Origin: Antedon mediterranea
Lineage: Eukaryota > Echinodermata > Crinoidea > Comatulida > Antedonidae
NCBI RefSeq assembly: GCF_964355755.1
Contig: NC_092673.1
Location: 28,587,001 to 28,651,000 of the forward strand
Length of the DNA stretch: 64,000 nt
Reading direction: 5' to 3'
The notes under the pieces were generated by a model. It was not told where the DNA came from. It made no database searches and saw nothing but the letters and a program-made list of their open reading frames with translations. Made by a program: the position numbers and the translations under genes. Shown piece after piece: positions 24,001 through 35,700 of this stretch (positions within the stretch are counted from its first letter, which is position 1; the number at the start of each line of letters is the position of its first letter).

Positions 24001-25395
24001 ACAATCTGATATGAACTTGAGAATGTCATTTTTGTTCATTCTATCAAGTTGCTTCATTAAGTCCATGACTGTGATTCCCCAGTACACGCCATTTAATCTT
24101 AGAAATTCTGTCATAACAAACTCCTGCAAAGAAATTATTGATATATTATTTTATTTATATTATTTAAGTATTTACTTTGGTGTGGATTCGAGGGAATTTC
24201 AATCCAAATGTCTGAAATAATTATAATCCATCCTCCTTTTTTAAAAATGTGAATATAATAGGGAGCTATCGAATTTAAACGAAGAACATGTTACAGTAGG
24301 ACATGTTATTTTTAATTGATCACAAGTTGGAACTTTCGTTTTCACACATGGTTTCTAGGTCAATGCGTACAGGAAATCACACTAAAATAGAATGTTCTCC
24401 CATTTAGTGAAGAGATTTGAATATCGTAACAGATAGTTTGTAGTACACCTATCAAGATCATTTCAACTATTACAAACTTTTATTCTAAAACCATAGACAC
24501 ACTTGTGGAAATGCTCGTAAAAAGAGGAATTCAACAACATATACATTTATTTTTCATATTTAAAAAAAACCCAAATTTTTTAGATACTATCATAACATGG
24601 ATTGAATGTTCATCTTGGGTGTAACAATACATCCTAGTATAATAGTATATATCTCACATAGCCGTCTTCTTTCTTGCCGTAGGCTTCAATGTAATCAGCA
24701 TGTTTCTTTAGCAATAGTTCTGTGGGTGCATCAGCTTTGATTACCACATCTTTTACTTGGGTTCCCTGAAAGATACATCACAAAATTAATCATGTCATAA
24801 TTATTTGTACGGTCTTCTTACTTTAAATCAACCTTTTTTTAACTAATTTTAAATACAAAATTCCATTATACACATTTTTAAATAAAGAATATTGTGATGA
24901 TACACGGGCTAATGTTCATAATTAATAATATTGTGATTGAACTAACTACAATTATCATAATTTACAGACATTTTTAGAAATTAAATTTATTTGTTAAATT
25001 ATAAATGCAATAATCGAATTTTATCAGAGTTAATTTTAATCAGGGAAGAAGACATAGAGCTAGTAGAACTGCTTGGGCTACCCTACCTAGTTAGCATATA
25101 GTCTAGGCTATTGATAAACAACAGAGGGAGCCTAGCTAGCCTACACTTTTATTTAGGCGGCCTATCTGAAACAAGTATAGCTTGGAGGGCCTAGCTAGGC
25201 CCTACTTATTATACTTTAATATAATATAGCTAGGCAGGCTAGCTAGCTAGGCCTAGCTAGAAGAGGCCTAAAAATAATATTGGGCTAGCTAGGCCTACGC
25301 TTAATATTTAAACGGTTTTAATAGTAATGTATGTTCTTTTTTGCATTAGAAAACATAGCTAAGCTAGGCCATTCTCTAGACTACCTACATACCAT
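21013..25395 (-). CDS. RABGGTB: Rab geranylgeranyltransferase beta subunit, 332 aa
   Basis: This is the catalytic beta subunit of GGTase-II. With RABGGTA and the escort protein REP it attaches geranylgeranyl groups to Rab C-terminal cysteines in the cytosol. Exons 5' to 3': 25393-25395 (the ATG alone), 24658-24765, 23926-24123, 23588-23693, 22857-22909, 22420-22530, 21944-22055, 21689-21852, 21013-21156; all GT/AG and in phase. The length matches the mammalian protein (331 aa). Conserved blocks include [61 protein letters not shown] and [16 protein letters not shown]. The zinc ligands fall at Asp238, Cys240 and His290, the same numbering as in the rat enzyme. The first exon contributes only the initiator codon, and Gly2 starts exon 2 as in the human sequence MGT. 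Confidence 0.96.
21229..21325. repeat. AGCTCTGTTTACAC-type MITE, partial, RABGGTB intron
   Basis: The left end TTAAGCTCTGTTTACACTAT and the internal TATGGTAGTGATGTGCTC repeats are present. The right inverted end is missing. Confidence 0.6.
22153..22282. repeat. AGCTCTGTCTACAC-type MITE, RABGGTB intron
   Basis: It has an AAAGCTCTGTCTACAC left end and TGTTGACAGAGCTTTA right end, with two TATGGTAGTGATAT repeats and a palindromic ATATCCATATATGGGATAT core. Confidence 0.7.
23330..23580. repeat. GC-richer insert in a RABGGTB intron, origin unknown
   Basis: This stretch is more GC-rich than its surroundings. It contains an open frame on the plus strand ending [10 protein letters not shown]...DRSK that resembles no family I recognise. 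It lies between RABGGTB exons 4 and 5 and is antisense to the gene. It is most likely a fragment of a dispersed element rather than a gene. Confidence 0.3.
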
Positions 25396-25430
25396 CTCCG
25401 AGATCTAGCCTAGGCCTAAAAGAGGTTGGA
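25040..25430. repeat. CTAGGCCTAG-rich island in the first intron of RABGGTB
   Basis: It is dense in GGCCTA, CTAGCTAGG and AGCTAGGC palindromes between exon 1 (ATG at 25395) and exon 2 (24765), extending just past the start codon. It is comparable to the islands at 7770-8400 and 57100-57260. Confidence 0.6.
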
Positions 25431-26756
25431 TGATCGCTCCTCCTCCTCTCTCTCTCTCGCTGGTGGTGGTTTGTTATTGTTTTGCTGAGATGAGGGCGTA
25501 CTGTTTTACTGTAGTTCAGAGCCATAATTATTTATAAAGAGTTACGACATTGAAGATTAGAAGCCATGTTTGTGTCAAAGAATTCTCACGCTGAGGGCGC
25601 GCGCGTCTATTTTGTATAGCGTTTTCCTGTAGTTCATGCATTATTTTTAGATTTTTTTGTCTATGAAATAACGCTTATGTTCCTTTTTTATTTTAGTAAT
25701 TAATTTTATTAATGGTATTAATTTTGTAAAATATATATATTGTGTCTATAATAACAAAATAATAAATGCTAGGGCCTACATGCAAGTCAGAATACATCAA
25801 AGCATGAACCAATACAAATTCACCCCTCTTTTTATACAGTATAATGCTCTCCGTGTGTTTTTGTGACAAACTTTCCGAGACTCGTTCATCATTTCATTTG
25901 TAATAATTTGCCTTTATTATTTTAATATTGTTCATACCCTATTCAATATATTAACAAATATATCCACGACACTTTATTATTTTATTTAGTCATCAAAGCA
26001 TGCATTATGAATTGAAAATATTACATATTAATTGTTATAGGACGTAGTTATGGGATGTTTCGTTCCAAAATCAATCAATCGAACTTTATAATGTACTAGC
26101 GCATGCGCGCGCAATATTCTTTGCCGCAAGTACTTCTGTACGCTGTGCACATCGATATTTCACCGTAAAATGTGCAATTACATTTATTTTCTTGCTCCTA
26201 TACTTTACATGAATTAACGGAGACAATTTTGACACAAATTGATCTGCATATCACGTGACTATAATCCAATGTCGTAACTCTTTATATATATGGCTCTGCT
26301 GTAGTTTGATAGCGCCCCCATATGTTCAAAAACTTTCGCACGAAAAAAGGCGGGTGTTTTAACAGAAGAATGATCAGACGAAGTTGTAGCCTACCTAAAC
26401 AACTCCTTGGAATAATAAAGAATTTTCAGATGACCTCCAGGCATTCTCAATTAAGGCAAAGATGTTTTCCGATTAAGTAAATTGACATGACAGGGATTTT
26501 TTCAAAAACATTTTCGACATAATATAATAAAGTGGCATGCACAGATTTATATATTATGGTCTGTGCATGTTACCTCAATAAATACTTTTAAAATTATATA
26601 TTTTAGTCATTTTCCAAAAAATTGTATATAACATTGACAACACAAAAGACAACAAATTTAAACTACATGAAATTTGATATAAAAATATTATATTTGGCTA
26701 TAATAAGAAGAATATATGAACAACATGAAGATTGGAGGTGCAGTAGTCAGACGTCA
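25396..26756. promoter_or_regulatory. Intergenic region: RABGGTB 5' flank and CNTRL 3' flank
   Basis: No coding exon is seen. The RABGGTB promoter should lie in the 25.4-26.2 kb part. A C/T-rich run (TCCTCCTCTCTCTCTCT) sits at 25438-25460. A perfect GCGCATGCGC palindrome, the consensus for NRF1, is at 26099-26108. The right part should hold the CNTRL 3' UTR. The assignment rests on position and motif only. Confidence 0.4.
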
Positions 26757-29700
26757 TTATATAGTAAAAGACTCATCATCTAATAATAATCTTGACTGTA
26801 CACCACTTTTATTAACAAGTTCTTCAAAATTGCACAGTTTTTGTCGGACTCCAGATAACGTGGACTCAGATTTTCTGCGGACACTGTCTAGAATCTCTGC
26901 TTGCCTTTCAACTTGCTGTTTTATCTTCAGCTGAGAGAAATAAAATACAAAATCAGTACTTGAATAAAAATCTGTCTACACTATCGAAACTAGTATGACA
27001 AAAAAAAGTGTGATGTTCCCATATCTATTAGTGATATGCTTAAAAATGGTAGCAATATGACAACCTTAACCAAGAAAAGTTGTAGCATTTTGAGAGGATC
27101 AACCAGAGTACAAACACGTCATTTATCAAGATTTGGAGCAAAACATTTCACATGTCATAGTTCATTTACCTTAAGCATAGCTTGTTCATGTTCAAAATGT
27201 TCCTTAACCGTGTCCCTATACTGTGAACGGTTTACATTAGGCAACAAACCAACGTCACGGTCTACATGAGATTCCAGAGAAGCCTGACAGATACAGAACA
27301 ACATTGAGGAAATACAAACAATAATATCAAAGAAACTGCAGCAATCATTCAAAGAAAACTTAGTTTGGATAAATATTTGCTCTAAAAATTATTGTAACAA
27401 AATATTATATATCTTGCTTTGATGGACTGAACCTAAAGTCTTGTGGCCTCAATGGGTTTTCATGTTTTTTTTCTTGTAACTTGAATTGTTTTATATTCTT
27501 TATAATATTTTGTATGAATAAATAATCTTGAATCATGATAAACGAAAACCATGTACCTATAATCAAAGGTAAGTCGATTGTAAGATTACATAGTAGTAAA
27601 ACCATGTACCTATAATCAAAGGTAAGTCGATTGTAAGATTACATAGTGGTACAGTAGAGCATCTGCTCTGGTTTCTCCAAAATAGAGGTTGGTTATTAGT
27701 GTTGAAATATATATCGCCTCTCGTTTGTTTAATGAGGACGCGTCCCTTAATAGGCATGTCCTTTCGATAGACGTGTCCCCTCAATAGGCGTGTCCCCCTC
27801 AATAGGCGTGTCCTATCTATAGGCCTGTACCCTCAATAGGCGTGTCCCCCTCAATAGGCGTGTCCTATCAATAGGCGTGTCCCCTCAATAGGCGTTTCCC
27901 CTTAATAGACGTGTCCCAAAAAAGGGGATCTACTGTATTCAGAAAAATGAATTGAAAAAACTGTTTCATTTACCATTTGGATCGAGTGATTGAGTGTGTC
28001 TAATTGGTCATTTAACTCTCGTTTCTGTTCGTTCATCTGGTGTAACTCGTCCATTACCTCAAATCGCGACATTTCTAGATCTTTTAAGCCAACTGACACC
28101 TCCGACTTGATCTCCTTACGAAGATTTTGTAAAGATGCCTCTAATTTTTTATCTTTTCTGCTTTCAACAGATAACTTTGTATTCTATAAAACAAACAAGA
28201 AAACAACCAAATGAGCATTATAAGAATCAATATAAACACTGTATTTATTTGTCTTTAAATTTATTTTTAAATTTCATACACATCCAACAGAGAGTACCTC
28301 ACTAATTACAGGATGGATAAACTATTTTATAATTTATCGTGCTTATAAACTAAGTCTCATTTAAGGCTTAGGGAGTGGAGTGAAAGAGTCATGAGGCATT
28401 AGGTCAGGATTTAACCCCGAACCTTGGGATTGGAAGGCAAGCATGTTAACCACCAAGCTACAGCTCCACTACAAACAAACTCTCAACTTTCTCTTCACAC
28501 ACAAATGAGAACAAACAAACCTTTTGATTAACATTCCAACATTTTAAATCGTAAGAAAGTATTATTTTGAGACTGAAGACAAATATTTAACAAAGAACCT
28601 TTTCTTGTAATTGTATAAACTGTTGACGAGTGTCCAATAACTCTTGGTTTAAGCGATTTGCTCGGCTTCTATGCTCCTCCACCGCTTGCGTTAGTTTATT
28701 CAGTTGCTTCTTCATTCTTTTATGAGCCTCTTGATTTGACTGAATAAAACCAAATTTAGAATATTATAAAAAATGAGGCATGTATGTATATATTTGCATT
28801 GGTTTATTTTCTTAAGTAACTGTAGAGCATTCTGCTATTTTGTTTTTGTGAGTTTTTTTATTTCTTCATGAGCATTAATGAACATGTAAATGTTAACGTG
28901 ACTTGCGACTCACAGCCTACTGGGCTAAAAGGCAGACAAGTGTGGACGACACAAGCAACAACTTTCTTTTTCCATAAGGATCCCCTCATGTCATGGCTAA
29001 GATAAACCAGTACACCGGGGTCCCCTTTTACTTTTTTACTCTTCCGAAAGACAATGGGTTCTTTAAAGTGCACTCGAGCCAGATATTTAGGACCTTATCC
29101 AAGAAAACTTGTTCTACCACCAGAACAATGGTCGAAGAGAGCCTTGAACTTGTGCAGATTGTAAAGCTATTGTTTGCAGCAAAACATTAATTTGCATATG
29201 TAAATAAGATGATCACCTGATTTGCATCTTGGACCATCTGCTGCTTATGTTGTAACTTCAATTCCAATTCAAGCATTTGATTCTCAATTTCTCTTTTCTC
29301 CTAAAATATAACAATAATTATTGAAATTTTAAATAGAAAGGATTCACAGTCCTGTATCTATTTCTGAAGTATCAAATGAATATTTGGTAATACAGCATCA
29401 CATTTATATTAAATGTGGTGCCTGTATCATGTAAGGTTAGGTTAAGGGTTTGGTATTACCAAATCATCCTATGATACTTTGGAAATAGATATAGTACTGA
29501 TAAACAGCTGAGCTTACATGTACATTGATCCAAATATTTTTTTATTAAAATTCAAATGGAGTTAAACAAAAAAAACAAGCAAAAGCAAACACATACAGCA
29601 ATACATGTTTGAGGTCAAGTTCAATATTGAATATCGAAACGTGACCTTTGACAAGATCGCCTAAATTGTTTAGTTTTTAACTTTACAATACTTAGTGTTG

Positions 29701-32700
29701 TATATTCTGGTACAGCCGCTCCATGATCTCTTTGCTTTTCTTCCTTATATCTTTACTCTTTTTAAAAGTTTTACTAACGATTTTTATTTTATTTTATTTT
29801 ATTATATTTATATTTTTGCTTTATGTACACGACAACTAACGATCAAATAACAGTTTTTCACATCGCAACTTATACAACGTAATTTTGAAAACTACAACCA
29901 TTTTTCTATATACATACAACGTACATTTCTAGTCTAACAAAAACATTTTTCTAAACTTTCTATTATTTAAAAGTCGAAGATAGCCAGGTCTCGGGTCCAT
30001 TCTATTGTCGCCACAGATTGATATCTTCATCAGTACTTCTATGAATGGATGATTAGGTGGGAACACGAACGCTAGTTGATCATACCCAGTACCGTTTTGA
30101 TCGTACGATTAATCGGGAAACCACCTCACGACGCTAATAATGAATTTCTGTAACAGAATACCTACATTTCTTAGCTTTTGAATCTCAATATGTGAAAAAT
30201 TCAAAGTCTCTGCCAATTGAGTTTTCTCTTCATTTCTTTCTTCTAATGAATGTCTTAATGTTTCCAAATCGGTAACTGAAAAAAAAAAAAATTTAAATGG
30301 AAGAAGGAAAAGGCTATAGAAACAAAACAAAAATTAACACTTGCAAAGCAGCTTAGATACAAGTAAGTATTTTAGATGCCAGTGGAGATCATGGTAATAT
30401 ACAGTACAGTTGTTAAGGATTTTGTTATTTGTACGAATATATGACATCCGAAGTGAAATAAATAGAACTGAATTATAAATGAATTATAAGCAATGCTGAC
30501 CTAAATGTTGAATCTTTGTCCTGGCAGTGTCTAGATTGCTTATTTCATTTTGCAATGCTTTTAACTGTTCATTGGCATTCCTTAAGTCTGACGTCTTCTG
30601 AGACAAGGTGGATTTCAAGTCACTTTCTTTCCTTTCAAACTGACTCTGAAACTAAAAAAAAGTTAACTTAAAATAGTGCGGTTGGATATGCGAGTTTAAC
30701 TAGCTCCAGCTCGATAAAATAGATTTTATTGGCTAGCTTGGCTATTCTTGAGTTGCTGAATTAAACCATTAAAATAGTGCGGTTGGATATGTGAGTTTAA
30801 CTACCTCCAGCTCGATAAAATAGATTTTATTGGCTAGCTTGGCTATTCTTGAGTTGCTGAATTAAACCATCCATTGACCACCCCTTCGGCCATTTTGAAT
30901 TTCAAAATGGCCGACATTCCATACTACACTTTGTCATCCATGGTATCATCGGAAAGGAAATGTAATACTGATCATTTTATCCCATTATACGCATATCGAA
31001 AAATGCATAGTTACATAGTGATTTAGCAATAAAACAAGTCACGTTACCATAACTGTCAAAAGGTCAACATTTAATTTTCTCAAATACTTTACTGTTTGGT
31101 AAGAATTGTTTATATATTATGAATAAACAGCGTATTCAATGAATGAGATGTACACTAGAACGTTGGACACTAATTGGATAGAAGGCTGAATGCATTTATA
31201 ATAGTTTGGTAATTAGTGAGTTTTGGCTTTTTTTAAATAGAGTTTATACAAAGAGACTTGTTTATACTTACTTTGATCATTTTCTCTTTCTCATGTTGTA
31301 TATCAGCCCTAAATTTATCCAACACCCTTTTACTATCTTCAGCCTCAGTTTGTCGTCGTTCAACATCTATCAACAGCTGGTGCAATTCTTCTTGTCGCGC
31401 ATGTTGTTGAGACAGAATGCCGGTCAGTGCGTCTCGTTCCTGGCTAACATCCGTTTTCAGTTGTTCAACATCTTGAAGGACTTGCTTTTTCAGTTTTAAA
31501 TCATCTTTTAGTTCATTTTCTAAATGAGTTTTCTTATCCATGTTATCTTTTACTTCTTTGCTTGATGTCTTTAACTGACCATGGAGATCTAAGAGATGAT
31601 TGAATATTATCTGTTTTAGTTACTGGTACTGGTTCAAGTAACTGTCTAAATAGAGACATGTGACAGCCATAAATTAATTATCCCTTTTGTTTAGATTAGA
31701 TAGCACATTTTATCTATTATTTAAATTTCATACGAGCAAATCACCAATTACAGGATGGATAAACTATTTTATTTATTTATTTATCATGCTTATAAACTAA
31801 GTCTCATTTGAGGCTTAAGGAGTAAAGTTGAAAGAGTGGTGAGTTACAAGCCAGGCATTAGGTCACATGAACCCTGGACCATGGGATTGAAAGGCAAGCA
31901 AGCACCCTAACCACCAAGCTACAGCTCCAATTTGTCAATTTATTTCAAAAACTTCCTCAGGGAGAGGCAGTATCTAGTACACATATTTAAATACAAAGAA
32001 TAAATTTACTATCCACATTGTTACAAAAATGAAAGGACTTCACATACAATGAACTTTGAACCATGTATTTCCATTCTTACCTTTAAGCTTATGCTTAGTG
32101 GCCTGCAGTTCTTTTAACATTGCAGAACGTTTGTTGTTCATCTCATTGAGGTCTTTCTCGGCTGCTCTCACGTCTGTGCTCAGTTTCTCAAGATGCCCTT
32201 GTAGGTTCTCAAAAGCGCCCTCACTCTCAGATTGTTGCCTGAAAAAGAATTACAGATTTAGCTTTTTTGACAGGAAGGTAAAAATATTGTCAGTTGTCGT
32301 AGACAAACTTAGACATTATTGTTTAAATAATATAAACTGTTTGAACCATTTCTACATAAAACCAATGTTAGTGACCTATTTCTAGTTTTTATTTATGGAT
32401 TAAATTCTATTTGAGTGCTAAATGCTTTATCCATAGTTACCTTCTGAACTGTCTGACCTTTGAGCCCATGCTTTCACAATTCCCTTCCAGCATTTCTTTC
32501 TCTCTCTGTAGATTACTTATACCAGCCTCCATTGACAGTTTCTCTTCTGTCAGTTGTTCTTTCACGGCTCTCTCAATTTCAATAGTTTGTCTGGTACATT
32601 CCAAACTCAACTGCTTCTGTTGCACTTCTGACTGTAGGTTTTCCAGCTGTCCTCGTTCCTAAAACAATATTTAATTGGCTTCAATAATATATTCGTATGT

Positions 32701-35700
32701 CTTGTATAATTGTGATATCTACTGCATTATTATTCTACAGTACTTGGTTTCTCAGCAATGAACATCATAATTTCAGACCAATGTATACTAAGGAGATACA
32801 GTATTATCTATCATATAAGAAGAATTAAATATTATTGATTGATAAATAGATGGTTTTTATTTCAGTTATTTCCATAACTTTTGCCTATAGGTAACCATCA
32901 TAAATTTGTATATTACAAACATGAGAACTATGTATGTATGTAAAATTAATTAATTTGAAAGGTAATATTGTTTGATAGCTGACAAGGAGAATGATGTCAC
33001 AGGGTTTTCTTACAAAAAGATTTTATTTTTATGCCATTCAACAAGAACACAACTCACAAATTACAGGATTGTAAACCCATGCCATCTAAACTAAGGCTAG
33101 GTAGATTAAGCCTAAGGCTTAGGTAGTGGCGTTAGTGTTTGCGTAAAATCATGGAATTGTTAAAGGATTTGAACCATGGACTCTGTGATTGGTAAGCAAG
33201 TATATCAACCCCCAAGCCACAGTGCCACTCTACTGCTATTTGGTATTATATTAAAAAATACATGAACCACTTGATTTTAAAACTGTGTAAAAAGTTAGTG
33301 TTGATTTTCAACAATCTTAAAATATACTATTGATAGCGTATTTACCTCTAATGCAGCAATTTGTGTATGTTCCAGCTCAGCCATCTTGCGTTCATGTTGA
33401 ATTCTTAATGCCTCTAGTTCCGTCTTCTCTATCTGAATCAACTCCAACGTATGCTTTAATTCTGTTTTACTCTTATCTATACTTCCTTCAATATGTTGTA
33501 GTTCTCGGTCTGTTTCTTCTCTTTGGCTTCTTGATTCTTCTAGCTTCGCGTTGCCAGCGGAAACAGCTTTTGTCAGTTGCATTTTTTCTTTGTTCAGTTG
33601 ATCAAGCTTGAATTTAGCTTCCTGCAATTTCAAAAAATCAAAATCTTCTCTGTCTGAAATAGTTTTTTTTTTAACAAATGTTGTTATTTCTTATTTTACA
33701 GAAGTTTACGGATTCTGATACTGGGTACTCTTTTTTTGAAAAATGTAATATATAACAAATAGATATTGAAAATGTCACCATCTATCATCATCTTGTATCG
33801 CACCAACATAAAAAACCCCTTCAGTAATCATTAACAACATTACTTACAACATAACTAGGACCTTCAATGCCATAACTATTATCACATTCAACAACATCAC
33901 TAGTTATGAAGAACCCATAAAGCACCAGAGTACCAATTTAAATGAATGAACTCATAATCATCATTATAAACTTTATATACCCCAATCTTGCGTTCTGTCT
34001 CTGTGACCTCAGCCTCTCCATCCTTCAAGGCCATGATCAGTTTCTGCTTGCTAGAGTCTACACTATTTGACAAGCGCTGTAGTTCAGTTTCTTTCTGTGC
34101 TACATCTTGTAAAAGTGAGCCTAACTTCTCTTCTTGATTGCTTATCTAGATTAAGAAATGTATTTACATATTAGGAGACACATCTGAGATGATTTAATCA
34201 TCTTATGCTTGACTGAAATTGATCTGAGGTCGCCATTCTCTTAGCCGTCCTTTGACAGACTGTGAAAGATGCACTCATTTTAGATTTGTACACGATCCAG
34301 ATGTGTACACTGGACCTCAAGTTTAAAGAAAGCTTACTCGTAACTTGGCCACACCCACCAGATCAAATAAAACAACAGGGACTGAACATTATAGGAAATA
34401 TTTGCCAGATTATGGAGTAAAAACAATCTCCGGATACATTAAGACAAGTTTTTGCTTTCAGGTGTGGAGCAAACACAATGACCACATGGCACAATAATTT
34501 GCTTCTCAAAGTTTGAAAAGCATTGATGTCAATTTTTTTAACAATAATTTGTAGCTCCTGATATTTCTACCTACCCTGGTTGTAATGTGATCTAATGTTG
34601 CCATTTTTTCTGCCAATTCTCCAGTTGCATCTCTAATAGCTGACGATTGCTCTAGTACTTTCTGCTCACCTACTAACAACTCAGAATTTATTTTTTCAAG
34701 TCTGAAATAGAATGAAAATTACTGTATTTAATTGTTTGCTTTGTCTACACTATCAAGCTTGATAATATTATCTACTATTTTGTGTAAACGTGAAAAATGT
34801 AATATATCAAAAATTCTAACCTTGCGCTCAAGTGCTGTGTTTTTGTTTCCAAGCTTCTAAACTCATTATCTCGACTTGCGATGACAATTTCGATTGCTTT
34901 TACTTCCTCTTCACGTTGGGTTTTAAGATCTTTTAGTTCGCCAACTTCTTCTTTAAGATCTTCCAGTTGCGATTCCAGATGGATGATTTCTTTCCCGCTC
35001 TCTTGCGCTCTTTTCTCCATCTCTGTAACCTCGTCGTGTGTTTGTTTAAACTTTTCAGTCACCTCGTCATACTGGTTTAATGTTTCATTCGCCTGAAAAA
35101 AAGCATGACATAAATTATTATCAAAATCCAAGTGAAGAGCACAATTAAAAAGTTCAATTATAGCTTTCCAACTGCAGTCAATGATTATGATATGATTACG
35201 ATGGTGATTATGATGGTGATTATGATTATGATGGTGATTATGATTATGATGGTGATTATGATGATGATGAATACAATGGTGATTATGATGATGATCTCTG
35301 TGTGAAAATTATAAAAACAAACACCTTTTGTCTAACATCTTTCAAATCTTCCTCACATTCATGTAGAAGGTTGTCTGCTTCTCGTAACTCTGCTCTTCTC
35401 TTTGTTAACGTTTTCTCTGTGCAGATTATCTCTTGCCGTATATGTTGCACACGCCCTCTTGAGTCTGACGAGTATTCCGAATAGGTTCCTTCAGACAATT
35501 GGTCTTCCACTAAAAAATCTCTATAGAAACAAACTTTAAAATAAATTTTTTCTTTCTTTCTTTCATTTATTTGGCATCTCAATAAATAACATTAAAAATA
35601 CATCAATAATATATAAAATCACCTTAAATATTAATATACATGTACATCAAAAAAGCAAATAAAAATGGCGGGATTAATGAAGTCTGACGATGCACGGGAA

